DNA of 12,629 bases from positions 1 to 12,629 of the forward strand of contig CAKUAV010000088.1 of NCBI GenBank assembly GCA_934636425.1, in the 5' to 3' direction. How positions within the stretch are numbered: the stretch's first letter is position 1; every line of letters starts with the position of its first letter. Source of the DNA: an uncultured Clostridia bacterium (GTDB lineage Bacteria; Bacillota; Clostridia; Christensenellales; Aristaeellaceae). This document shows, piece by piece, positions 1-6,695 of this stretch. Both the position numbers and the translations under genes were made by a program. The notes under the pieces are model-generated. The model did not search any database. It was not told the DNA's origin and saw only the letters and a list, made by a program, of their open reading frames with translations.

Positions 1-633
1 GTCGACGAGTGGGGCTGCTGGCACAAGGACGGCAGCGGCCCCAGCAAGGGCTACAACCTCTTCGAGCAGCAGAGCAATATGCGCGACGCGGTCGTGGCCG
101 CGCTGACGCTGAACATATTCAACGACCGCTGCGACGTCGTGGGCATGGCCAATGTGGCGCAGCTGTGCAACAACCTGCACGCGCTCTATCTGGCGTCGGG
201 CGAGCATTTCGTCGAGACGCCGACCTATCATGTGTTCGATCTGTACAAAACGCATCAGGGCGCGCGCCAGCTGGGCGTGATGAACGAGTGCGGCGCCTTT
301 ACGCCGCCGGAGGATAAGCAGCGCGCGTATAAGCCGCTGGAGCGCGTGTCGGTCTCGGCCTCTCAGGCGGCGGACGGCACGGTCACGATCACGCTGGCGA
401 ACACCGATCTGCACGAGCCTGTGCGCGTAAATCTGCGCGGCGCGGGCGGCAGCCTGACCGGCCGCGCGCTTGTGCGCACGCTCTCCAGCGAGGACGCGCA
501 CACCTGCAACACATTCGAAAACCCCACCGCCGTCACGCCGGTCGAGCGCACGATCGACTTTGCCGACGGCGACGCGCTCATACTGCCCGCGGCCAGTGTG
601 ACCGGCGTTGTGATTTCGCCCATCGCGCAGTAA
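1..633 (+). CDS. Alpha-L-arabinofuranosidase, GH51-type, C-terminal part (5' end outside window)
   Basis: The reading frame is open from base 1 to the TAA at 631-633 (210 residues). It begins with VDEWGCWH. In GH51 enzymes the Glu of the DEW motif is the catalytic nucleophile, so the visible part starts at the end of the TIM barrel. The following stretch (NLFEQQSNMRDAVVAALTLN, then VGMANVAQLCNNLHALYL and TPTYHVFDLYKTHQGA) is typical of the barrel end and the linker to the C-terminal beta-sandwich, which fills the last ~110 residues (strand-rich, ending VTGVVISPIAQ). Family knowledge: these intracellular enzymes release arabinose from arabinan or arabinoxylan oligosaccharides. No signal peptide can be judged because the N-terminus is missing. 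A strong hairpin terminator follows at once, so this gene ends its own transcription unit and is not co-transcribed with the Bce module. Confidence 0.9.
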   Translation, partial: VDEWGCWHKDGSGPSKGYNLFEQQSNMRDAVVAALTLNIFNDRCDVVGMANVAQLCNNLHALYLASGEHFVETPTYHVFDLYKTHQGARQLGVMNECGAFTPPEDKQRAYKPLERVSVSASQAADGTVTITLANTDLHEPVRVNLRGAGGSLTGRALVRTLSSEDAHTCNTFENPTAVTPVERTIDFADGDALILPAASVTGVVISPIAQ

Positions 634-642
634 AATGACATG

Positions 643-683
643 AAAAACGCGGCGCTCGCCCATGCGGTGAACGCCGCGTTTTT
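643..683 (+). terminator. Rho-independent terminator after the arabinofuranosidase gene
   Basis: A perfect 12-bp inverted repeat AAAAACGCGGCG (643-654) / CGCCGCGTTTTT (672-683) encloses a 17-nt loop and ends in a run of five T. It starts 9 nt after the stop codon. The A-run on the left arm would let it work in both directions, but no gene enters from the right. Confidence 0.9.
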
Positions 684-705
684 ATGCCGCTTCCTGAAAA
701 CACAC

Positions 706-735
706 TTGGCGGCGCGCTCGAAACTGTGTTATAAT
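706..735 (+). promoter_or_regulatory. Sigma-A-type promoter for the response regulator / kinase genes
   Basis: A perfect -10 TATAAT lies at 730-735. An 18-nt spacer separates it from TTGGCG at 706-711, which matches TTGACA at four of six positions. Predicted transcription start is near 742, only ~15 nt before the GTG start codon, so the leader is very short and essentially consists of the ribosome site. Confidence 0.7.
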
Positions 736-741
736 GCCAGA

Positions 742-749
742 GGGGAGGG
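742..749 (+). promoter_or_regulatory. Ribosome binding site that sets the GTG start of the response regulator
   Basis: GGGGAGGG at 742-749 sits 7 nt before the in-frame GTG at 757. An ATG at 755 is out of frame. The open frame extends upstream to 640, but that stretch contains the terminator and the promoter, so it is not coding. Confidence 0.75.
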
Positions 750-756
750 AGAGAAT

Positions 757-1428
757 GTGTATAAACTCTTGATTGTCGAGGACGACGCGGGCATCGCCGC
801 CGCGATTAAGGCGCAGGCCGAGGCATGGGCGATGTCCTGCCATGTGATCGAGGACTTTCGCAGCGTCATGCAGGAATTTGTCGCGTATGAACCGCATCTG
901 GTGCTGATGGATATTTCGCTGCCCTTCTTCAATGGCTATCACTGGTGCGCGGAGATCCGGCGGGTGTCTAAGGCGCCGATCATATTCATTTCGTCCGCGT
1001 CGGACAACATGAACATCGTCATGGCGATGAACATGGGCGGCGACGATTTCATCGCCAAGCCGTTCGATATGGCCGTGCTGATGGCCAAGGTGCAGGCGCT
1101 GCTCAGGCGATCGTATGATTTCGCTGCGTCCGCGCCGCTGATCGAGCACAGGGGCGCGATACTCAATCTGGGCGACGGCACGCTGACCTGTCAGGGCGCG
1201 GTCATACCGCTGAGCAAGAACGAATACCGCATACTGCTCTGCCTGATGGAGAACAAGGGGCGCGTCGTGAGCCGCGAAAAGCTCATGGAGCGGCTGTGGG
1301 AGACCGATTCGTTCATAGACGAGAACACGCTGACCGTGAATGTGGGAAGGCTTCGGCGCAAGCTGGAGGCGGCTGGGCTGAAGGACTTCATCGCGACGAA
1401 AATCGGCGTGGGCTACATTGTGGGGTAG
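757..1428 (+). CDS. bceR: Response regulator, OmpR/BceR family
   Basis: DNA-binding response regulator of 223 residues, cytoplasmic, partner of the kinase that follows 6 nt downstream. The N-terminal receiver domain (about residues 1-115) has the acidic pair D9/D10, the phosphoacceptor D52 in LVLMDISLP, S79/S80 and K101 in FIAKPF. The C-terminal winged helix (about 130-223) carries LSKNEYRILLCLMENKGRVV and the usual DENTLTVNVGRLRRKL segment. Length and both domains are complete. The start is set at GTG 757 because the protein then begins MYKLLIVEDD, as is normal for the family, and a strong ribosome site precedes it. Gene order (regulator, kinase, ATPase, 10-TM permease) and the operator upstream of the ATPase gene identify it as BceR-like. 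Its likely target is the promoter at 2493-2501. Which peptide antibiotic it answers to is not visible. Confidence 0.93.
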   Translation: MYKLLIVEDDAGIAAAIKAQAEAWAMSCHVIEDFRSVMQEFVAYEPHLVLMDISLPFFNGYHWCAEIRRVSKAPIIFISSASDNMNIVMAMNMGGDDFIAKPFDMAVLMAKVQALLRRSYDFAASAPLIEHRGAILNLGDGTLTCQGAVIPLSKNEYRILLCLMENKGRVVSREKLMERLWETDSFIDENTLTVNVGRLRRKLEAAGLKDFIATKIGVGYIVG

Positions 1429-1434
1429 ACGGGC

Positions 1435-2424
1435 ATGAAACTGTTTCTTTCCTATCTGAAGAGCCGGCGGCGCGCCATTGCGGCGCTGATCGTCGCCTGC
1501 GCTGTGTTTGCCGCGACGTTCAAGCTGTATCATCTGCCGCTGGACGCTGTGCTCTATCCGGCGCTGCTGTGCGCGTTTTTCGGCATGATTGCGCTCGCGG
1601 TCAATTTCCGGCGCGTTCGGGCGCGGCACAGGCGGCTGCTGGACGCGATTCGTCAGGCGGGCGAGCTTGAAACCGGGCTGCCCGAGCCGGAATCGATCGA
1701 GGAGGCGGACGATCGCGCGCTGGTGGATGCGCTGCGCCGCGCCATGAACGATTCTGCCGATCGAGCCGCAGCGCGCTATCGCGACACCATCGACTATTAC
1801 ACCGTCTGGGCGCATCAGATCAAAACGCCCATATCGTCCATGCGCCTGACGCTGCGGGGCGAGGATTCGGAGGTCTCGCGGGCGCTCAACACCGATCTGA
1901 TGCGCATAGAGCAGTATGCCGACATGGTGCTGGCCTATCTCAGGCTGGATTCCGAATCGAGCGACTATGTGTTCCGCCGCCATGATCTGGACGAAATCGC
2001 GCGCCGCGCCGTGCGTCGGTTTTCAACCGAGTTCATCGCGCGGAAGATCCGGCTGGAGTACACGCCGCTCGACACGCGCGTCGTGACCGATGAAAAGTGG
2101 CTGGGCTTCGTCGTGGAGCAGGTGCTTTCCAACGCGCTCAAGTATACGCGAGAGGGCAGCGTGCGGATCTATATGCGCGCGCCGTATGTGCTGTGCATAG
2201 AGGACACGGGCATGGGCATCGCCGCGTCCGATCTTCCGCGCGTGTTCGAGAAGGGGTATACCGGCTTCAACGGCCGGGGCGGCGCGCGCGCCAGCGGCAT
2301 CGGGCTGTATCTCTGCCGCCGCGTGTGCGACAAGCTGGGCGCGTCCATCGGCGCGGAATCGGAGGCCGGACGCGGCACGGCGATACTGATCGATCTGCAT
2401 CGCCCCGATGTGAAGGCGGAGTAG
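1435..2424 (+). CDS. bceS: Intramembrane-sensing histidine kinase, BceS-like
   Basis: Membrane histidine kinase of 329 residues. Two transmembrane helices (about 14-32 and 37-57) are joined by an extracytoplasmic turn of only a few residues (KLYHLPLD), so it has no sensor domain. This is the hallmark of BceS-type kinases, which in known systems receive the signal from the BceAB transporter. A linker leads to the phosphoacceptor H127 in WAHQIKTPIS. The ATPase domain shows the N-box N233 (VLSNALKYT), G1 D257-T-G259, the F-box FEKGYTGFNGR at 271-281, and G2 G288-I-G290 in ASGIGLYLC. The FEKGYTG and WAHQIKTP forms are typical of this subfamily. The gene is 6 nt after the response regulator and presumably translationally coupled. 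All catalytic motifs are intact. Confidence 0.93.
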   Translation: MKLFLSYLKSRRRAIAALIVACAVFAATFKLYHLPLDAVLYPALLCAFFGMIALAVNFRRVRARHRRLLDAIRQAGELETGLPEPESIEEADDRALVDALRRAMNDSADRAAARYRDTIDYYTVWAHQIKTPISSMRLTLRGEDSEVSRALNTDLMRIEQYADMVLAYLRLDSESSDYVFRRHDLDEIARRAVRRFSTEFIARKIRLEYTPLDTRVVTDEKWLGFVVEQVLSNALKYTREGSVRIYMRAPYVLCIEDTGMGIAASDLPRVFEKGYTGFNGRGGARASGIGLYLCRRVCDKLGASIGAESEAGRGTAILIDLHRPDVKAE

Positions 2425-2427
2425 ATG

Positions 2428-2441
2428 TGACAAAACTGTAA
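2428..2441 (+). promoter_or_regulatory. BceR-type operator upstream of the ATPase-permease genes
   Basis: TGACA (2428-2432), AAAC (2433-2436), TGTAA (2437-2441) fits exactly the TNACA-N4-TGTAA motif described for BceR-like regulators. It begins 4 nt after the kinase stop codon and is centred about 70 nt before the predicted transcription start. A second GTAAGGCG at 2459-2466 repeats GTAAGACG at 2438-2445 with a 21-bp offset (two helical turns), a possible weaker second half-site. Confidence 0.75.
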
Positions 2442-2492
2442 GACGCGCGGGGCGAAACGTAAGGCGTTTGCATGGCGATGGACGATCCGTTT

Positions 2493-2501
2493 TGCTAAAA
2501 T
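2493..2501 (+). promoter_or_regulatory. Extended -10 promoter for the ABC transporter genes
   Basis: TGCTAAAAT at 2493-2501 forms an extended -10 (TG at 2493-2494, TAAAAT at 2496-2501). The region 17 nt upstream (TGGCGA, 2473-2478) is a poor -35 with three of six matches. A weak -35 fits an activator-dependent promoter with the operator upstream. Predicted start is near 2508. Confidence 0.55.
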
Positions 2502-2552
2502 GGTATACGTCAAGGGACGAAAAAAGGACAAAACGGATCGGAGGATCGATGA

Positions 2553-3317
2553 ATGAGCATATTGGAAGCAGAGGGTCTCAAAAAGGTCTATTCAACCCGG
2601 CTGGGCGGACGCAGCGTCGAGGCGCTGCGCGACGTGACGTTCAGCGTTGAAAAGGGCGAGTACGTCGCCATCATGGGCGAGTCCGGCTCGGGCAAGACGA
2701 CGCTGCTCAACATCATCGCGGCGCTCGACAGGCCGACCGGCGGGCGCGTGCTGCTGGACGGCAGGGATTTGAGCCAGATCGGCGAGGCGGAGGTGGCGGC
2801 GTTTCGGCGCGACAATCTCGGGTTCGTGTTTCAGGAGTTCAATCTGCTGGACACGTTCACGCTGGAGGACAACATCTATCTGCCGCTGGTGCTCTCCGGC
2901 AGACCCTATCGCGAGATGAAGGAGCGGCTCAACACCGTCGCGTCGAGGTTGGGCATCGCGGGGCTGCTGAAAAAGTATCCCTACGAGGTGTCCGGCGGCC
3001 AGAAGCAGCGGGCGGCCGTGGCGCGCGCGCTCATCACCAATCCCAAGCTGATACTGGCCGACGAGCCGACCGGCGCGCTCGATTCGCACTCGACCGACGA
3101 ACTGCTGCGCCTGTTTGCGGAGATCAACCGGCAGGGGCAGACCATACTCATGGTCACGCACTCGGTCAAGGCGGCCAGCTCGGCCAGCCGCGTGCTGTTC
3201 ATACGCGACGGCGAGGCGTATCATCAGATCTACCGCGGCGAGGACAGCAGCGAGCAGCTCTATCAGAAGATTTCCGACACGCTGACCATGCTGGCGACGG
3301 GCGGTGATCGGGCGTGA
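2553..3317 (+). CDS. bceA: ABC transporter ATP-binding protein, BceA-like
   Basis: ATPase of 254 residues that powers the permease encoded directly downstream; it acts at the inner face of the membrane as a dimer. Visible motifs in order: Walker A GESGSGKT at 42-49, Q-loop Q94 in FVFQEFNLLD, ABC signature VSGGQ at 146-150, Walker B LILADE with D170/E171, D-loop ALDS at 175-178, and switch H203 in VTHS. It belongs to the MacB/LolD/BceA group by these motifs and by length. GGAGG at 2540-2544, 8 nt before ATG 2553, fixes the start. Its stop overlaps the permease start by 4 nt (GTGA, 3314-3317), so the two proteins should be made in fixed ratio. It has its own regulated promoter, separate from the kinase genes. 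Substrate is inferred by family only: cell-wall-active peptides such as bacitracin-like or lantibiotic compounds. Confidence 0.93.
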   Translation: MSILEAEGLKKVYSTRLGGRSVEALRDVTFSVEKGEYVAIMGESGSGKTTLLNIIAALDRPTGGRVLLDGRDLSQIGEAEVAAFRRDNLGFVFQEFNLLDTFTLEDNIYLPLVLSGRPYREMKERLNTVASRLGIAGLLKKYPYEVSGGQKQRAAVARALITNPKLILADEPTGALDSHSTDELLRLFAEINRQGQTILMVTHSVKAASSASRVLFIRDGEAYHQIYRGEDSSEQLYQKISDTLTMLATGGDRA

Positions 3318-5368
3318 AAATCGGCTTTTATCCCAGGCTGGCCATCGACGGCCTGCGCAAGAACCGGCGCATGACGCTGCCCTATATACTCGCCTGCGCG
3401 GGCATGGTCATGATGTTTTATATCGTCACATTCCTGCATTACAGCGACATATTGGTCCGCATACGCGGCGGCAACACGATGTCTGCGCTGATGTGGATGG
3501 GCAGCGTCGTCATAGGCGTGTTCGCCTGCCTGTTTCTGTTCTACACAAACGCGTTCCTCATGCGCCGCCGCCGCCGCGAGTTCGGCCTGTACAACGTGCT
3601 GGGCATGGGCAAGCGCAACATCGCGCTGATACTGCTCTGGGAGACGCTGTTCGTCGCGCTGATCGCGCTCTCGGGCGGCCTGACTGCCGGCATTGTGTTT
3701 TCCAAGCTGGCCGAGCTGGGCATGGTCAACATCATGCGCCTCAATGTGGACTACAAGCTGACCGTCAGCTGGGACAGCGTGCGCGCAACGCTCATCACAT
3801 TCGGCGCGATATTTTTGCTGCTGCTGCTCAACAGCGTGCGGCAGGTGCATTTCTCCGGCGCGCTGGAGCTTATGAAGAGCGAAAACGTCGGAGAAAAGCC
3901 GCCGCGCGCCAACTGGGCGATGGGGCTCCTGGGCGTGATCGTGCTGGGCGCGGCCTACTGGCTGGCCATTTCGGTCAAGGAGCCGATTTCGGCGATGTCG
4001 TGGTTCTTCACGGCGGTGATCATGGTCGTTGTCGCGACATATCTCATCATGATTTCCGGCTCGGTGCTGCTCTGCCGCGTATTGCAGAAGAACAGGCGCT
4101 GGTACTACACGCCCGCGCACTTCGTGTCCACGTCGTCCATGGCCTACAGAATGAAGCGCAACGGCGCGGGTCTGGCCTCGATCTGCATACTGGCCACGAT
4201 GGTGCTGGTGATGATTTCGTCCACGAGCAGCCTGTTTTTCGGCTCGGAGGAGGCGCTTTCCAGCCGCTATGCGCGCTGCATGAATGTGGATATACGCGTG
4301 GATGAGCTCGCCGAGTGCACTGAGGAGAAAGCCGCCCAACTGCGCGATGTGGTGCGCAGGGCGGAAAAGGCGCTGAACATCGAGGAGAGCAACGTGCTGG
4401 AGTACCGCTGCGCGATAACAAGCGGCCTTATGAAGGACGGCGTGCTGAATCCCGACGCAGACAGGCTGGGGGATGGGCTTTCCTATGAAAATCTGTGCGA
4501 CGTGCTGTTCATGCCGCTCGACGATTACAATCGCCTGAACGGCACGGACGTGACGCTCGCAGAGGACGAGATTCTGGCGACGTATCGGAGAAAAGCTTAT
4601 CCCGAGGCGACGTTCACCGTGGAGAAGATGGGAAAGACGTTCCGGGTGCTTGATGGAAACGCCGTCTTTCCGGAAAACGGAATGGCCGCCGCCGCCATTT
4701 ACGAAACGCTGCTGGTCGTGCTGCCCGATTTTGAAAATGACCTGAAGGCGTTTGACGCGCAGCGGACGGAAGCGGGCAACCGCATGCTTTCTCTGCGTTG
4801 GCTGTACGCTTTTGATATGCCCAGGCTGGATGAGGAAGAGCAGATAACGAGCTGGGAAGATTTCTTCGGCGCCATGGACGCGGCGGGGCTTTACGACGTG
4901 CAGAGCAAAGATGGGCTGCTGGTGTCGATCGAATCGCGCGCGTGGAACCGCGAGGACTTTTACGGCACATACGGCGGGCTGTTCTATCTGGGCATTGTGC
5001 TGAGCATTGTGTTCCTGTTCGGCGCGGTTCTGATCATCTATTACAAGCAGATCTCCGAGGGCTATGAGGATCAGGCGCGCTTTGACATCATGCGCAAGGT
5101 CGGCATGACGAAGAAGGAAATTCGCCGCAGCATCAATTCCCAACTGCTGACGGTATTCTTCCTGCCGCTGGCGCTGGCCGGGCTGCACATGGCCTTCGCC
5201 TTTCCGATGATTCGCCGGCTGCTCACGCTCTTCAACCTGAACAACATCGGCCTGTTTGCCGTTGTGACGCTGATCAGCTACGCCGTGTTTGCGCTGTTCT
5301 ACGCGCTGGTATACCGCATCACATCCAATGCGTACTACAACATCGTCAGCGAGGCCCGGCCGGAATAA
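3314..5368 (+). CDS. bceB: ABC transporter permease, BceB-like (FtsX domains, large extracellular loop)
   Basis: Membrane permease of 684 residues, typical BceB length. About ten transmembrane helices can be read: near 20-40, 57-79, 103-130, 153-173, two between 200 and 252, one near 285-307, then a ~245-residue extracytoplasmic domain (about 308-555), and three more helices near 556-578, 610-640 and 648-672. This 7 + loop + 3 pattern defines Bce-type permeases, in which the big loop helps recognise the peptide or its lipid target and the transporter signals to the kinase. RRRRREFGLYNVLGMGKRNI after TM2 and FDIMRKVGMTKKEI after TM8 are FtsX-type cytoplasmic coupling segments. GTG start overlaps the ATPase stop. 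The sequence coding for the loop (about 4560-4900) looks less GC-biased than the flanks. A hairpin terminator follows 17 nt after the stop. Confidence 0.92.
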   Translation: MKIGFYPRLAIDGLRKNRRMTLPYILACAGMVMMFYIVTFLHYSDILVRIRGGNTMSALMWMGSVVIGVFACLFLFYTNAFLMRRRRREFGLYNVLGMGKRNIALILLWETLFVALIALSGGLTAGIVFSKLAELGMVNIMRLNVDYKLTVSWDSVRATLITFGAIFLLLLLNSVRQVHFSGALELMKSENVGEKPPRANWAMGLLGVIVLGAAYWLAISVKEPISAMSWFFTAVIMVVVATYLIMISGSVLLCRVLQKNRRWYYTPAHFVSTSSMAYRMKRNGAGLASICILATMVLVMISSTSSLFFGSEEALSSRYARCMNVDIRVDELAECTEEKAAQLRDVVRRAEKALNIEESNVLEYRCAITSGLMKDGVLNPDADRLGDGLSYENLCDVLFMPLDDYNRLNGTDVTLAEDEILATYRRKAYPEATFTVEKMGKTFRVLDGNAVFPENGMAAAAIYETLLVVLPDFENDLKAFDAQRTEAGNRMLSLRWLYAFDMPRLDEEEQITSWEDFFGAMDAAGLYDVQSKDGLLVSIESRAWNREDFYGTYGGLFYLGIVLSIVFLFGAVLIIYYKQISEGYEDQARFDIMRKVGMTKKEIRRSINSQLLTVFFLPLALAGLHMAFAFPMIRRLLTLFNLNNIGLFAVVTLISYAVFALFYALVYRITSNAYYNIVSEARPE

Positions 5369-5385
5369 ACGACATATACGCGCAT

Positions 5386-5425
5386 CGCGCCGCCGCGTTC
5401 AGGGGTTCAACGCGGCGGCGCGGTT
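5386..5425 (+). terminator. Probable terminator of the Bce operon
   Basis: A 14-bp perfect inverted repeat, CGCGCCGCCGCGTT (5386-5399) / AACGCGGCGGCGCG (5409-5422), has a 9-nt loop CAGGGGTTC. It is followed by GTTCTGTTC, a poor U-tract, so termination strength is uncertain. It lies 17 nt after the permease stop. Confidence 0.65.
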
Positions 5426-5460
5426 CTGTTCAGGGGATAGGGGGGAGTGCGGCTGGCACT

Positions 5461-5503
5461 GCGGTTCTGTTGTGGTGCTTGCCTTCGATAAGTGCCCGGC
5501 GCT
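5461..5503. repeat. Short partial repeat unit (truncated start of the long repeat)
   Basis: It starts GCGGTTCTGTTGTGGTGCTT and runs through GCCTTCGATA before the first long repeat begins. It matches the first ~25 bases of long copy 2 almost exactly and then diverges. A similar fragment, with TTTGCCTTCGATAGGCGC, fills 5692-5728 between long copies 1 and 2. The alternation partial-full-partial-full suggests growth by unequal recombination. Confidence 0.6.
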
Positions 5504-5686
5504 GCGGTTCTGCTGCGGTGTTTTGCCTTCGGTTCACGCCTGCTGTTTGTCTTGCGACAAACAGGACGGCTTGCGGCAGCTTGCGTTTCTGTTCCGCCGG
5601 GTCGAGATCGCCTTCGTGCGTTCTCGGGACGCTCTTCGGTTATCTGCTTTGGATGGTTCACTTCGGGTTTGGGCGTTTATTTGTAG
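5504..5686. repeat. Long repeat, copy 1
   Basis: About 183 bp starting GCGGTTCTGCTGCGG. Positions 5523-5647 are identical, base for base, to 5747-5871 in copy 2 (125 bp). It contains a hairpin CTGTTTGTC (5543-5551) TTGC GACAAACAG (5556-5564). It lacks the right-hand GGCGATCTCGAC arm seen in the other two copies: the sequence changes after TTTATTTGTAGG. No credible gene covers it on either strand. Confidence 0.85.
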
Positions 5687-5728
5687 GCTACTGCTGCGGC
5701 GCTTTGCCTTCGATAGGCGCTCGGCGAT

Positions 5729-5950
5729 GCGGTTCTGTTGTGGTGCTTGCCTTCGGTTCACGCCTGCTGTTTGTCTTGCGACAAACAGGACGGCTTGCGG
5801 CAGCTTGCGTTTCTGTTCCGCCGGGTCGAGATCGCCTTCGTGCGTTCTCGGGACGCTCTTCGGTTATCTGCCTTGGCTGGTTCACTTCGGGTTTGTGCGT
5901 TTATTTGTGGCGATCTCGACGGGGTGCCGGGGGTACGGGGAACAGGGAGG
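5729..5950. repeat. Long repeat, copy 2
   Basis: About 222 bp. It has the same CTGTTTGTC / GACAAACAG hairpin (5767-5775 / 5780-5788), and a long-range 12-bp inverted repeat GTCGAGATCGCC (5825-5836) / GGCGATCTCGAC (5909-5920) that encloses 72 nt. After the right arm it shares GGGGTGCCGGG and an ACGGGGAACAGGGAGG-like tail with copy 3. Confidence 0.85.
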
Positions 5951-5951
5951 T

Positions 5952-5978
5952 AATTCGGAATGCGGAATTCGGAATGCG
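5952..5978. repeat. Tandem 14-bp direct repeat
   Basis: AATTCGGAATGCG occurs at 5952-5964 and again at 5966-5978 with one G between them, followed by AAATT. It lies between long copies 2 and 3 and contains a GAATTC palindrome at 5965-5970. No function can be assigned. Confidence 0.7.
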
Positions 5979-6056
5979 AAATTGGGGCGCGGGATTGAGA
6001 GCGTCCGGGCTTGCTGCTCTGGCAAGGCGGTTTGCGCTCGGAGCGCGGCTGGCCTT

Positions 6057-6284
6057 GCGGTTCTGTCGCAACGTTTTGCCTTCGGTTCACGCCTGCTGTT
6101 TGCCGCATGGCGACAAACAGGACGGCTTGCGACAGCTTGCGTTTCTGTTCCGCCGGGTCGAGATCGCCATTCGTGCGTTCTCGGGGCGTTTTTCGGTTAT
6201 CTGCCCTGGATGGTTCACTTCGGGTTTGTGCGTTTATCTGTGGCGATCTCGACGGGGTGCCGGGATGCGGGGAACGGGGAGCGG
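6057..6284. repeat. Long repeat, copy 3 (diverged)
   Basis: About 228 bp, clearly homologous to copies 1 and 2 but with scattered changes. The short hairpin keeps its arms CTGTTTG (6096-6102) / CAAACAG (6114-6120) although the tip has changed from TCTTGCGA to CCGCATGGCGA, whose CC/GG can pair again. The 12-bp long-range pair is perfect here as well: GTCGAGATCGCC (6157-6168) / GGCGATCTCGAC (6242-6253). Confidence 0.8.
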
Positions 6285-6499
6285 GGCTGGCGGCGCGGCC
6301 TTTGTGCGTCTTTGCGCAGCCACATTGGTACTGTTATGCTTTCCGCGGGGAGTACGTTGGGGCTGCGCGCCCCAGACTGCGCCAAAGAGTCTTCGACTCT
6401 CTGGACTCTCTTCAGGGGCTGGCCGAGTGAGAAAGTACGTTTCACGCGGCGCTTTGCCTTAGTGCGTATACGCGCCGCCGTCACCCGGGTACACGGAAA
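6285..6499. other. Gene-free stretch with small hairpins
   Basis: I see no gene here. Three short palindromes stand out: TGGGGC TGCGC GCCCCA (6358-6374), AGAGTC TTC GACTCT (6386-6400) followed by a second GACTCTC at 6404-6410, and GCGGCGC (6446-6452) / GCGCCGC (6472-6478). The last is preceded by a copy of the CGGCGCTTTGCCTT fragment found at 5697-5710, so it is related to the long repeats. Confidence 0.5.
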
Positions 6500-6534
6500 G
6501 ACCCGCCCGGCTCTGATTTATGGCCGGGCGGGTC
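6500..6534. repeat. 12-bp hairpin repeat, unit 1
   Basis: GACCCGCCCGGC (6500-6511) / GCCGGGCGGGTC (6523-6534) form a perfect 12-bp stem with the 11-nt loop TCTGATTTATG, followed by GGGCTGTATTG. Neither strand has a convincing T-run after the stem (the minus strand has only TTTCC), so a plain terminator role is doubtful. Homologous to the hairpin at 6696-6730. Confidence 0.8.
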
Positions 6535-6580
6535 GGGCTGTATTGAGATGATACCTACACGCTCAAACATCCAGACTCGA

Positions 6581-6644
6581 GCCGCCCTCAAGCGGCGCGG
6601 AGTCGGGTTGCGTGCGCGAAGCGGTGTGGAGGCCGCACTGCGGC
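6581..6644. repeat. Two small hairpins and first copy of a 25-bp direct repeat
   Basis: Hairpin GCCGC CCTCAA GCGGC lies at 6581-6596. A 25-bp sequence at 6604-6628 (begins CGGGTTGCGTGCGCG, ends GCGGTGTG) recurs identically at 6774-6798. Hairpin GCCGC ACT GCGGC follows at 6632-6644. Confidence 0.7.
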
Positions 6645-6646
6645 TG

Positions 6647-6685
6647 GCCGGGCGGGTCAGGCTGTATTGCGATCATATCAACACG
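6647..6685. repeat. Repeat unit 2, right arm only
   Basis: GCCGGGCGGGTC, then AGGCTGTATTGCGATCATAT and CAACACG, matches the right arm and downstream tail of hairpin unit 1 (GGGCTGTATTGAGATGATAC, then CTACACG). The matching left arm is absent: the bases before it are the GCCGC ACT GCGGC hairpin. It looks like a truncated or recombined unit. Confidence 0.65.
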
Positions 6686-6695
6686 TACAATCGGA

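Noticed and set aside
640..756. Upstream extension of the response regulator frame
   Set aside because: It would run through the terminator hairpin and the TATAAT promoter; GTG 757 with a strong ribosome site gives the normal N-terminus.
682..1983. 433-codon minus-strand frame opposite the regulator and kinase
   Set aside because: It overlaps two genes with intact motifs, has low-complexity composition and no ribosome site; a shadow frame.
3263..5188. 641-codon minus-strand frame opposite the permease
   Set aside because: It is a His/Arg/Gln-rich shadow of a clear permease gene, caused by GC-biased third positions.
5504..6284. CRISPR array
   Set aside because: Units are ~200 bp, few and irregularly spaced, with no short regular repeats or unique spacers and no cas genes.
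5289..6551. Long plus-strand frames (420 and 330 codons) through the repeat region
   Set aside because: They start without ribosome sites, one begins inside the permease gene, the peptides are Cys/Arg-rich and repeat in different frames as the DNA repeat shifts phase. GC-rich repeat DNA with few stops explains them.
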